From contig CAJUEL010000023.1 of assembly GCA_910585455.1 (NCBI GenBank), positions 1 to 64,000 of the forward strand: DNA of 64,000 bases. Direction: 5' to 3'. The notes beneath the pieces are model-generated. The model saw only the letters and a list, made by a program, of their open reading frames with translations. It was not told the origin of the DNA and did no database searches. Position 1 is the first letter of the stretch; every line of letters starts with the position of its first letter. Shown here piece by piece: positions 14,043 to 22,543 of this stretch. This DNA is from an uncultured Eisenbergiella sp. GTDB taxonomy: Bacteria > Bacillota > Clostridia > Lachnospirales > Lachnospiraceae. The position numbers and the translations under genes are program-made.

Positions 14043-15884
14043 TCATAATGAACTTAATCCTGCACGATAGTGTTCTGCTTGAACATTCCACATATGCAGA
14101 TATTCTCCTTCTCCTGCGAGCAGCTCATCATGGCTTCCGCTTTCTACAATTTTACCTGCTTTCCATACAAACACCCGATCACAAAAACAGCAGCTTGATA
14201 ATCTGTGTGACACGAAAATAATAGTCTTTTCTTTCAATAATGTATTTGTCTTTTCGTATAATTCTGCCTCTGAGATCGGATCGAGTGCTGCAGATGGTTC
14301 ATCCATAACAAAAATGGGGGCATCCTTATACATTGCTTTTGCAACCGCTAATTTTTGTGCCTCGCCTCCAGAAATCATTACCCCATGACTATCATAATCC
14401 TTATAAATACAGGATTCTGCTCCTGCATACATTTCTTTTACCGTTTCCCCCATCCTCATATTTTCAATAACTTTTCTAAATTTTTCGTCATCTTTTACGA
14501 TTCCACTTTCGACATTCTGACGCAAACTGAACGAAAACAGCTTAAAATCCTGAAACACAACTGATATAAGCTGCCAGTAATCTTCTTCCGTATATTCCCA
14601 AATATCAACTCCATTGAGCAATATTTTCCCTGAATATGGGCGATATAAACGAAGCAATAACCGAATACAAGTTGTCTTTCCTGATCCGTTGCGTCCCACC
14701 ATTGCAATATGTTCTTGATCAGAAATACGAAATGTGACATCCTCAAGTGCCCAACATTCTGTGTTCGGATATTTATAATAGACATTTACAAATTCTATTT
14801 TTATTTTTTCACTATGTGCCTCACCAAATGTAGCACTTTCAATCAATTTCTCTCCACCACCTATTTCTTTAAAATCATAATACTGTTTTAAGAATTTTTC
14901 GTTTCCTTTTAAGTCCGCAATAGTTCCCACCGATTGCGTGATTCCGGTAAACAACTGTGTAATCGCACCTGCATACTTTACAATACTTCCTATACCAATC
15001 ATTTTTTGAAATGCACAAAAACCAATATATATGTATGCGGTTCCACCAAGAATAACATTCAGAAAACTATTCACCAGTCGGAATTTTCCTTCCTTTTGTC
15101 CGGTTGTTTTCATAAAATCTTTTATCGTATCTAAAATCCCATCAAATTCGGTTTGAATCAGCTTACTTTCATCAAATATCCTAATCTCTTTCCCATAATG
15201 ATAATTCTGAAACACATTTTTTCGATAAAATCCAAATTTTCGATTGATCGCTGCAATTTCCGTAAAACGCTTGAATATATCCTTATTATGCCTGCTTCCG
15301 TTCCTTGCTGATATAGTTACTGCAGTAACCATCAATATAATAAAGCCTGCAATTACAATGATTGTTCCTGCAGCCTGAGTTCCATTTTGTATTCGTTCCT
15401 TCATAAACAAAAAGCAATATCTCAGCGATGTCAATAACAGAAACAAACCTGTCAACAGATTTCTCAAAAATTGCACTTCTTTTTGAAAAGCATCTCCTCG
15501 TTGAAACTTACTCTGTCGAATTCCTTCTATAAGATTTTGTGTCGAAACACTTTCAAGCTTTTCATAATCCATCTCCAACACTTTCTCTGTAAGCTCCTGC
15601 GACTGGGCATACGATAACTTTTGTGCAGAGAAAGACACATACTGATCTGCTACATGACAAAAAACTTCAATGAATATAACTATTACCAACATTACAAATG
15701 CCTTTTGCATTACTGCGCTAACAGTCTCTCCGTAATATAGAGAATTCACAATTTCTGCAGAAAAATGTAAAATTATAAACGGTTTCAGGGCATTCATCAA
15801 CGCTTGCATCAACAATGCCACGAGCAAAAAACGGCTGTTTTGATGCATAATATTCAAGGTTTTCCTAAAAATTTGCCTATCCAA
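14043..15884 (-). CDS. ABC exporter half-transporter, subunit B
   Basis: A 613-residue protein with an N-terminal six-helix membrane domain (about 15-335) and a C-terminal ATPase domain. The latter has Walker A GRNGSGKTT, Q-loop FQDFKLF, signature SGGEAQKLAVAKAMY, Walker B IFVMDEPSAALDP and the H-loop VSHRL. These all look functional. It overlaps the upstream ABC gene by 8 bp, so the two probably form a heterodimer. Cargo is unknown; pairs like this export peptides, lipids or drugs. No peptidase domain or adjacent peptide precursor is seen. The region is much more AT-rich than its flanks and lies in an apparently acquired block. The gene ends near the terminator at 13937-13981. Confidence 0.9.
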   Translation of the reverse strand: MDRQIFRKTLNIMHQNSRFLLVALLMQALMNALKPFIILHFSAEIVNSLYYGETVSAVMQKAFVMLVIVIFIEVFCHVADQYVSFSAQKLSYAQSQELTEKVLEMDYEKLESVSTQNLIEGIRQSKFQRGDAFQKEVQFLRNLLTGLFLLLTSLRYCFLFMKERIQNGTQAAGTIIVIAGFIILMVTAVTISARNGSRHNKDIFKRFTEIAAINRKFGFYRKNVFQNYHYGKEIRIFDESKLIQTEFDGILDTIKDFMKTTGQKEGKFRLVNSFLNVILGGTAYIYIGFCAFQKMIGIGSIVKYAGAITQLFTGITQSVGTIADLKGNEKFLKQYYDFKEIGGGEKLIESATFGEAHSEKIKIEFVNVYYKYPNTECWALEDVTFRISDQEHIAMVGRNGSGKTTCIRLLLRLYRPYSGKILLNGVDIWEYTEEDYWQLISVVFQDFKLFSFSLRQNVESGIVKDDEKFRKVIENMRMGETVKEMYAGAESCIYKDYDSHGVMISGGEAQKLAVAKAMYKDAPIFVMDEPSAALDPISEAELYEKTNTLLKEKTIIFVSHRLSSCCFCDRVFVWKAGKIVESGSHDELLAGEGEYLHMWNVQAEHYRAGLSSL

Positions 15885-17673
15885 ACGCTTGTGCCTCCTT
15901 ATCCAAATAATAATGACTTTGGATTGTAAACATCTTCCAATATTCCCCTTGAAGTTTCATCAGGCTTTGATGATCTCCTTTTTCTATAATCCCGCCACCA
16001 TCTATCAATATGATTTGATCACAAAAATTAGTGCTCGCAAGTCGATGTGACACAAAAAAAGAAGTCATGTTCTTTGATATATCATTATACTGTAAATAAA
16101 CTTCATGCTCTGAAATTGGATCAAGGGCTGCCGTTGGTTCATCTAAAATCATGATTCCCGCCTCTTTATAAATAGATTTGGCTATCATTACTTTCTGCTG
16201 CTCTCCACCTGATAAATCTATTCCATCATCTCTAACTGCTTTCTGCATAGCAGTATACATTCCTTGCGGCAGCATGCTTACTTTATCAGATAATCCTGCC
16301 TTCCTTAAACTTGCCATCACACGATCAGCATCTGTCTCTGATCTTATCTTTGAAGAAACATTTTCAAAGATGCTCACAGGAAGCAAAAGAACCTCCTGAA
16401 ATACTGCCGAAACAGCCTTATAATAAGTATCATTATCATAATCGGTAATATTAACACCATTAAGCAATACCTGACCGCTTGTAGGCTTATATAATCCAGC
16501 CAGCAGCTTTATTAGAGTCGTTTTTCCGGCTCCGTTTTTTCCGACCACAGCCAATCTTTTTCCCGGTTCTACTGTTAAATCAATATTTTTTAATGTGTCA
16601 CTTGAAGCGCCTTCATATCGGAAACTAACAGAAACAAATTCAAGTTTAGGCGCTTTTCCTATTGGTACCTCCGTAATCTGTTCTGTTTTCAGTTGACTAT
16701 TACCGGCGTTCTTTAATTTCAAATAAACAAAATAATCTTCCATAAACAGATTACTTCTTTGAATTTCGCCAATATCTTCAATTAAACCCTTGATCCATGC
16801 AGATAATCCCGTAACCAATCCAATCATCAATATAAAATCCGATACCAAAATTTTTCCGGACACAGCTAAGAAAATAAGAACGAAATATGCCACCATATCT
16901 CTGATGAAAGCAATTATACTTTCCCCCGAATACACTAAAATCTTTCCTCTTGCGACTTTTCCCGCGATTTTCATTCTTGTTTTCTTATTTTTCTGATATT
17001 CTCCGATCAATAATCCGGACATTCCATATAATCTGCTTTCTCTGCCAGCTTGAAGCGATACACCTTCATTTTCGATATATTGCATTTTCCTTTCGCAATC
17101 TATAATTTTGTCTTTTTGCTTCTGTTCATATAGATGTAATAAAAAGATCAAAACATACCCTGCGCAATTACAAAGAATTACTATAACCAGGATTATTGCG
17201 TTACAAATTCCAATTCCAAGACCATACAGAATTAATCCAGCAAGATTGATACCAAAGGATACCACTTTTGATAACAATGGGAGTCCGGCTGTATATACTG
17301 CGTTCAAAGCCTTTTGCCTTAATTCCTGTCCCGCAATCCCCTCTACATTTTCATAGTCTGTGTGCATGGTTTTTTCATCTAACGGTTTCAATAAGCTATT
17401 AACTACGCATTTGTTATTCCACTCCACCGCAGCCATAACCCATTCTTTTACCGATACTAAAAATAATTGTATTAGGAAAACACACACAATTTTCATTATA
17501 TATTGATAAAATGTGTATCCCTTTTCCAGCCCGTCCACCATCGTCTTTGTCAACAATATCTGTATATATGGTAAAACAACACAAACCACAAGCTGAATAC
17601 ACGACAAAACGGGTAGCCTCTTGTTATCACGCCAAACAAGTCGTAGTGCATAACATTTATCATGCCTTTTCAT
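15877..17673 (-). CDS. ABC exporter half-transporter, subunit A
   Basis: A 598-residue protein with a membrane domain (about 15-330) and an ATPase domain. Visible motifs are Walker A GKNGAGKTT, Q-loop FQEVLLL, signature LSGGEQQKVMIAKSIY, Walker B IMILDEPTAALDP and VSHRL. It is the first gene of the pair, and its product should dimerise with the overlapping downstream half-transporter. Its ATG lies two bases after the stop of a 20-codon XRE regulator stub; AAGGGG inside that stub is the likely ribosome site. Transport substrate cannot be told from sequence. Codon use is strongly AT-biased relative to murA and to the catabolic operon. Confidence 0.9.
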   Translation of the reverse strand: MKRHDKCYALRLVWRDNKRLPVLSCIQLVVCVVLPYIQILLTKTMVDGLEKGYTFYQYIMKIVCVFLIQLFLVSVKEWVMAAVEWNNKCVVNSLLKPLDEKTMHTDYENVEGIAGQELRQKALNAVYTAGLPLLSKVVSFGINLAGLILYGLGIGICNAIILVIVILCNCAGYVLIFLLHLYEQKQKDKIIDCERKMQYIENEGVSLQAGRESRLYGMSGLLIGEYQKNKKTRMKIAGKVARGKILVYSGESIIAFIRDMVAYFVLIFLAVSGKILVSDFILMIGLVTGLSAWIKGLIEDIGEIQRSNLFMEDYFVYLKLKNAGNSQLKTEQITEVPIGKAPKLEFVSVSFRYEGASSDTLKNIDLTVEPGKRLAVVGKNGAGKTTLIKLLAGLYKPTSGQVLLNGVNITDYDNDTYYKAVSAVFQEVLLLPVSIFENVSSKIRSETDADRVMASLRKAGLSDKVSMLPQGMYTAMQKAVRDDGIDLSGGEQQKVMIAKSIYKEAGIMILDEPTAALDPISEHEVYLQYNDISKNMTSFFVSHRLASTNFCDQIILIDGGGIIEKGDHQSLMKLQGEYWKMFTIQSHYYLDKEAQAFG

Positions 17674-17675
17674 TT

Positions 17676-17738
17676 TTATACCCCTTGCGTAATGCCTCGT
17701 TGTTTACGCAAACTCATAATCTGCTTTCCAATATCCAT
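17676..17738 (-). pseudogene. 20-codon N-terminal stub of an XRE-family regulator
   Basis: The reading frame MDIGKQIMSLRKQRGITQGV ends in TAA two bases before the ABC transporter start codon. The first 18 residues are the classic start of a helix-turn-helix XRE repressor (K-Q-I-x-x-L-R-K-x-R-G-I-T-Q). The rest of the DNA-binding domain is absent. Most likely a deletion fused the beginning of a divergent-type regulator gene to the transporter promoter region. It may now act as a translated leader that feeds ribosomes to the ABC gene. Confidence 0.7.
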
Positions 17739-18458
17739 AATAACAACCTACCATGTAAATATTATAGTCATGCGCGCCTCATGAAACAATGGAACAGGAG
17801 GAAAAAAACTATCCTATAAGGAAAACCCTCTCTCGCTTTCATTACCTATTTACCTAATATAAGCTCATTCACTACAAAGAATAGGTAGGTAATCAGCTTT
17901 TCACTCTGATCACCTATCTTTATATATAAGTGATGCGCCCATCCTCCAAGGGGCTTGGATAAATATAGTCCATAGAGCAGATGCTTCACAGACACCAAAA
18001 AACCGCCTGCCTGAAAACTGGTACTCCAGTTTCAAAACAAACGGCTACATTTACACCTTTATTTGCAGCCTTATACGGCTGGTCTGTGGCTGACTGTGAA
18101 GGCATTACGATTACAATGGCGACAGGGGAATGCGCCGCAGGCTGTGACAATGGGATTCCAGAAGGAATATGCGGAAAGGTATGACTGGATTGTAAAAGAA
18201 TTTGCCGATCCGGTGTTTACCTTTATGATAGGCTAATCAGATAATCGCTAAAAAATGCTTGCGACACTCCGGACACTGTGGTATATTAAACATAAAGAAG
18301 GACATCTGCGCTAACAGATGCCCAACAGGAGCTACCGATAGACGGTTAGCCCGATTCATGAAAAACAGCTATAGCCGCTTCCTTTGCACGGGTGGGCGGC
18401 TATTTCTGTGTCTTATCATTATCTTTGTTGCCAATGGCGTATCCGAGACCGAAACAGG
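17739..18458. other. Gene-free stretch with mobile-element debris
   Basis: About 720 bp without an intact gene. An interrupted dyad with ACCTATTTACCTAATATAA and ATAGGTAGGTAAT lies near 17850-17905. A frame from 18015 to 18236 (plus strand) ends in an unidentified peptide with QKEYAERYDWIVKEFADPV near its stop, perhaps the 3' end of a lost conjugative-element gene. Around 18300-18400 is a hairpin (ACATCTG..CAGATG) and a short stem GCTATAGCCGC..GCGGCTAT. I could not assign any of these to a known element. Confidence 0.45.
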
Positions 18459-19514
18459 TCAGGCATCATACGAAAAATCTTCCCAGATTTCTATTTTGTT
18501 CCCGTCCGGATCAAAAAAAGAAAAGGAACGCCCGAAATAGTCGTATGTTTCCCCAATTTTCACACCATTTTGCTCCAGCTTTTCTTTGATGGCGTCAAAA
18601 TCATCCACGCAAAATCCATATGCGGGCTGTTGCCCGGTCGCATATTGCATTTGCGAATTCATCTTCTTTTCGCCCGGGATCAGCATGATTTTAACCCCGT
18701 TATCCGTTCGCACATCATAATATAAAGAATCTTTATATATGACATGAAAGTCAAGATTTTCTTCATACCAGTCTGCCGCTTTTTCCAGGTCTGCAACAGG
18801 TATATAAATGTAACTGCTAACCAGCATTGTCTTCCTCCTTATCTCAAGCGTATCCATACCGAAATCTTTTGGGCCAAGACCAAAGTGCTGCTCCACTTTT
18901 CTTACAGTCTCCTCAACTGTACTGTCCGGGGTTCTTTCAATCCACAAATAGTTACTGCTCTTGATATCATGACATCTTTTTTCATTGAGAGTTTTTAAGG
19001 TTGCATTGCATGTGGCCTTTGCTTTCTCAATATCAGATGCGCTGTTGATGAAATCCCTGAATCCCTGATGGTCAGGACGATTACAATATTCCTCAACCAG
19101 ATTTGACGGTTCCTTTATCAAAAATACGATGCGGGATGCTTCCGTATATTTTCTGGCCTCTTCCACTGTCAAATGGCAATCGCACAATACCGTTTTATTT
19201 TGTGAAAGACGAATCAAATCCAAAAGCACAAAATCCAATTGTTCTCTTGTGTTATCAATCAGCCATTTCTTATACTCCTCCACCGTACGCCCAAAAAACG
19301 CATCCGCGTCCTGAAAGGTTTTATTCATCGACGGTTGAAAGGCGGCATTTGAAATTTTTTGATGGCATGCAAACTGCTCATCGATATCATAAACCGCTAA
19401 ATTGTGCCGTCTGGCCAATTCCCGTGAAATGGTTGTCTTTCCTCCGCAGGGTGTTCCGGATATAAAATAAACATTTTTTAAATATTCTTTGATTACATTG
19501 TCTTGAAATATCAT
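18459..19514 (-). CDS. P-loop kinase-like domain fused to a VOC (glyoxalase-like) domain
   Basis: A 351-residue two-domain protein. Residues 1-225 are an AAA/shikimate-kinase-like P-loop protein: YFISGTPCGGKTTISRELARRH near residue 20, then VYDIDEQF and VLCDCHLTVEEA. Residues 229-351 are a VOC domain (MLVSSYIYIPVADLEKAADWYEENLDFHVIYK ... FGRSFSFFDPDGNKIEIWE), as in bleomycin/fosfomycin resistance and glyoxalase proteins. Substrates are unknown. An internal AAGGAGG lies six bases before ATG 18827, so the VOC domain can also be made alone (122 residues). The junction codes TLEIRRKT, which is simply the ribosome site read in frame; that suggests two genes joined by loss of a stop. The start at 19514 has AAAGGAGA upstream. 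Confidence 0.8.
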   Translation of the reverse strand: MIFQDNVIKEYLKNVYFISGTPCGGKTTISRELARRHNLAVYDIDEQFACHQKISNAAFQPSMNKTFQDADAFFGRTVEEYKKWLIDNTREQLDFVLLDLIRLSQNKTVLCDCHLTVEEARKYTEASRIVFLIKEPSNLVEEYCNRPDHQGFRDFINSASDIEKAKATCNATLKTLNEKRCHDIKSSNYLWIERTPDSTVEETVRKVEQHFGLGPKDFGMDTLEIRRKTMLVSSYIYIPVADLEKAADWYEENLDFHVIYKDSLYYDVRTDNGVKIMLIPGEKKMNSQMQYATGQQPAYGFCVDDFDAIKEKLEQNGVKIGETYDYFGRSFSFFDPDGNKIEIWEDFSYDA

Positions 19515-19530
19515 TACAGGGTCTCCTTTA

Positions 19531-19573
19531 TTAAATAGTTTTCAGCGTCCTGCCTGTACATAAAACTATTTAA
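19531..19573 (-). promoter_or_regulatory. Hairpin in the leader of the kinase-VOC gene
   Basis: TTAAATAGTTTT and AAAACTATTTAA are perfect 12-bp arms around a 19-base loop. The 3' arm ends four bases before the AAAGGAG ribosome site. An operator or a translation-modulating hairpin are both possible. Confidence 0.5.
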
Positions 19574-19699
19574 CACAGTTCCATGTACTTAGATATTTCT
19601 TAATCGTAAGAATGCCACCATCTTCTTCACCTCCACATCATTTTCATTTATTGTAGCACTTGAGGGCTATATTTACAACTAAAATGACGCTGCAATGCC

Positions 19700-19838
19700 A
19701 CGCCCAGGCGGCACAATATTCCCTCGTCGCCACGCTTGCGCTCTGTGAAAAACGCAGCAGTGCTAAGCTCGAAAGAACCTCGCTAAGCACTGGCGTTTTT
19801 CAAAGGGCTCCTCGTGGAATATTGTGCCGCCGGGGCTG
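19700..19838. repeat. 139-bp fold-back palindrome
   Basis: Outer arms GGCGGCACAATATTCC (19707) and its complement (19816), and inner arms GAAAAACG-CAGTGCTAAGC around an apex CTCGAAAGAACCTCG. It has the fold-back plan of the elements at 25.5, 31.5, 32.1 and 49.9 kb but a different apex, so it is a separate family. The rest of 19515-20008 shows no gene. Confidence 0.65.
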
Positions 19839-20008
19839 GTTTTCTAAGCCGTTTAGAGGGTACATCTCCCATGTTCTCCTGTCCATGCACCTGTCTTCTG
19901 TTTTTCGCTTCGTTTTCTGTGTCTGCAGTCAGACTTAACAAGATTGCCGCGAGCTATAATAGTGAGCTTAAAATTATTTTTATCGATTCTGTCAAAGCAA
20001 GGCGTTTG

Positions 20009-21364
20009 TCAGTTTGCATATTGTCGTTCATCCATATGCTCGAAATGCACCTGTTCCTGGCTGGTGGTGATGGTTATCTGGTCGGTGCTGTGTGCTGCCG
20101 CAAGCTTTTCCAGTTTTTGTGCGATATCGCTTTCGTTCAGTTTCAGCAGGCTTTCGATGTCCGTGTCGTTCCAAAATGCGTGTATGGCATCGATCATGTC
20201 CGCGATCTGACGGTCACGCTCGCCGACTGTCACGGTTTCTGCGTCCTTCATGCGCCAGGAAAACCGGTAATACAGGCGGCACCATGCTGCCGCCCTGCTT
20301 TTACCTGCATTTTTTTGTGGAAGCTCTTCTTCATAATAAGGGCTGACGGTTTCTCCGGCGTAGTCGCTTTGAATCGCTTTTCCATTTTCTATGCCAGACA
20401 GAAATGCCGTCAGCTTTACAAAGGAAAGCTCCTCGTCTGTAAATTCGATTTGAAAATCATTCCAACCGGTATCTTCACTGATCCTTTCCATTCTTTCGGG
20501 GTTTTCGTTTGTCCATTCCAACAGGGCACGATTAAAATCTGCGAGCGCCATATCCTGATAATCAGATGTTTTCAGGGAAAGCAAACTGCGGTAATCCTCT
20601 TCTGTTCCGTTGGGATGTCTGCGCTGCTCTACATAATCATCCAAATATCCACCTGCAGGATTCTCATTTTCTGCTGATATGGGGAAATATGCATACGCAA
20701 TGTCGATACTGACCTCCGGGGTCTGCAGGTCGGACAGTATTTCATCTATATAGGTTTTGAGCTCTGTCAGCATGAGCGCTTCATTTTGCAGCTCTTCCTT
20801 TGTCCTGTTGCGCAAAATATCGTGCAGAGCGTCTTTTACGTTCGCGCGCATATCGTTATAATCCTTGACCATAACTTTATCGGGAGCCAGAATCGTGAGC
20901 GTATAGGTGTATTCCAGCGTCGCGTTTTCCGCGGGAGAGGGCATGTCGCTCACGGCAGCTCCGCTGTAGCTGCGCATTTTCCAGTTTTCGGCGGTGAGAG
21001 GCTCCAATATATAAAACAGGAACCATGCGGTTTCGTCGCTGTCCTTCATCCGGTACAGCGTATCGCTTTTGGAGAACCTCCCCAGCAGCTCCGTGTACTC
21101 CGGCGTGTCTGTCATTTTCCAGACCTTACTTTGAAATTCCGAAATTGTCATATGCCGGTAATCGTCTAATTGCAGGGCCAATAGCTTTTGATAGTCCTCT
21201 TTGGAAAAGGAATCGTCCGGCACAGTTTCCGGCTCCGGCATATCGGCAGACACATCAGTGTCTGATACCTCACTCTGTTCCAGGGCATTTGCCCGCCCCG
21301 CACATCCTGTCAGCGCGCTTGCCAGGACAAGGGCCGTGAAAATGATTGATAAGTATTTCTTCAT
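20009..21364 (-). CDS. Lipoprotein of unknown function with an internal duplication
   Basis: A 451-residue exported lipoprotein: MKKYLSIIFTALVLASALTGC gives lipid attachment at Cys21. Two similar segments are visible: residues 58-100 (YQKLLALQLDDYRHMTISEFQSKVW) and 258-300 (YRSLLSLKTSDYQDMALADFNRALLEW), each followed by helical sequence. I do not recognise the family beyond a resemblance to extracellular segments of clostridial M56/BlaR-type proteins. It stands alone, with GGAGC before the start, and faces the acquired block downstream. Its site should be the outer face of the membrane. Confidence 0.75.
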   Translation of the reverse strand: MKKYLSIIFTALVLASALTGCAGRANALEQSEVSDTDVSADMPEPETVPDDSFSKEDYQKLLALQLDDYRHMTISEFQSKVWKMTDTPEYTELLGRFSKSDTLYRMKDSDETAWFLFYILEPLTAENWKMRSYSGAAVSDMPSPAENATLEYTYTLTILAPDKVMVKDYNDMRANVKDALHDILRNRTKEELQNEALMLTELKTYIDEILSDLQTPEVSIDIAYAYFPISAENENPAGGYLDDYVEQRRHPNGTEEDYRSLLSLKTSDYQDMALADFNRALLEWTNENPERMERISEDTGWNDFQIEFTDEELSFVKLTAFLSGIENGKAIQSDYAGETVSPYYEEELPQKNAGKSRAAAWCRLYYRFSWRMKDAETVTVGERDRQIADMIDAIHAFWNDTDIESLLKLNESDIAQKLEKLAAAHSTDQITITTSQEQVHFEHMDERQYAN

Positions 21365-21585
21365 GATAGAAGCTCCTTTCTGTTCCCCTTTCCGGGTACA
21401 GCTTTATCATACCGGGTCGGCTTGAACTGAGGTTGTATGGAATGTGTTTTTTATGTGGAGGGAGATGAGAAAAACCGGGAGAGACAGACGGGACAAATTT
21501 TAATAGAATTGTGTGCGTTTGTGGCAGCATAATATTGCCGGGTGCACAACAATTTATGAGAGAAATACTTACTCACTTTTTGGAA

Positions 21586-21614
21586 TTGCGTACTTGTGAA
21601 AAACAGGTTATAAT
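21586..21614 (+). promoter_or_regulatory. Promoter shared in sequence with 34040-34067
   Basis: TTGCGT and TATAAT are 17 bp apart. The surrounding 40 bp (GGAATTG.GTAC.TGT.AAAACAG.TTATAATTG) recur at 34036-34070, the only two places I found it. Confidence 0.55.
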
Positions 21615-21794
21615 TGTACCAACAGTTCAGAATATGGTGACTGGAATATTGCCAAAAGGGTACAGGAAACAACAGATATACCTTTGAATGCAAATGGAAA
21701 AAGACAGGCAGAATTTCTGTATGAGAATCCTGTGAAAGAGCAGTTAATTTGGAACACTTTTCCGAAAAGGGAGAATACTTATGGGAGATACTAA
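21600..21794 (+). pseudogene. Unidentified 64-codon gene remnant
   Basis: A frame without a start reads ...NSSEYGDWNIAKRVQETTD and ...NANGKRQAEFLYENPVKEQ to a stop at 21794, overlapping the next gene's start by 14 bp. It has protein-like composition but no usable ATG and begins inside the promoter. I do not recognise the family. It could be the tail of a lost gene. Otherwise 21365-21780 holds no gene. Confidence 0.35.
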
Positions 21795-22536
21795 AATAGT
21801 TTATGATGAAAAATTTGGGATCAATACATTTAAAAGGGAAATCTGCTCAGAATTGGGAGAAGCTTTTTGGGATGAACTCGTGAAAAACACAGCGTTACCT
21901 GATATAGATGCTGAGTGTAAATGCCAATGTCATACTATGTATCTGTTTATGGACCGGCTTGAAAAAATGACGGATAAACAAACTTTGAAGAAAATACTTT
22001 ATAAAGTAAGGCATGGCTTACATCCGTCACAATCTGAATGGGCTCATAAGGAATTTATAGAAACAGGTAATTTAGATGATTTTCTGCATAAGCATTTGAA
22101 CGCTGAATGGAATCATTTTGTTGAACTGAACCGTGAAAAAAAAGATTTTTATGGGCAGGAAATTTCAGATGAGGTATTAGCGTTTATAAAAGAAAATCCG
22201 GAAATGTTAGCTCCGGTAAGAAGGGGAAACAAGCTGTACTGCATGGCATTTCCCTGTAACATGAATGCATATTTAAACGCCACCGATGAAAAAATAAAGC
22301 GGTATCATGCCTGTCATTGTCCTTTTGCGAAGGAATCCATCCTATCAGAAAATGTTGTGTCGTCTGCCTTATGTAATTGTAGTTTAGGGCATATCATGAA
22401 TTTTACGGAAGCGTTTATGGACAGAGAGCTGGAAGGCAAAGTGGTTCGTTCCGTGTTGAATGGAGATTTAACCTGTGAATATGAGATTGAAATACCAGAT
22501 GATATTATGCAAGGGTATGTAGCCCGGAAAGAATAG
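21781..22536 (+). CDS. Cysteine-rich protein of unknown function
   Basis: A 251-residue cytosolic-looking protein with many cysteines in two clusters: AECKCQCHTMYLFMDRLEKM near residue 46 and YHACHCPFAKES ... SALCNCSLGHIMNFTEAFMDREL near 180-215. The last part (EGKVVRSVLNGDLTCEYEIEIP) resembles the C-termini of V4R/ATC-hydrolase-like proteins. Metal binding is plausible but not shown. AAAGGGAG precedes the ATG. It is 7 bp upstream of a GNAT gene, so the two likely work together. Both are AT-rich compared with the sensor kinase gene downstream. Confidence 0.6.
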   Translation: MGDTKIVYDEKFGINTFKREICSELGEAFWDELVKNTALPDIDAECKCQCHTMYLFMDRLEKMTDKQTLKKILYKVRHGLHPSQSEWAHKEFIETGNLDDFLHKHLNAEWNHFVELNREKKDFYGQEISDEVLAFIKENPEMLAPVRRGNKLYCMAFPCNMNAYLNATDEKIKRYHACHCPFAKESILSENVVSSALCNCSLGHIMNFTEAFMDRELEGKVVRSVLNGDLTCEYEIEIPDDIMQGYVARKE

Positions 22537-22543
22537 GACAACG

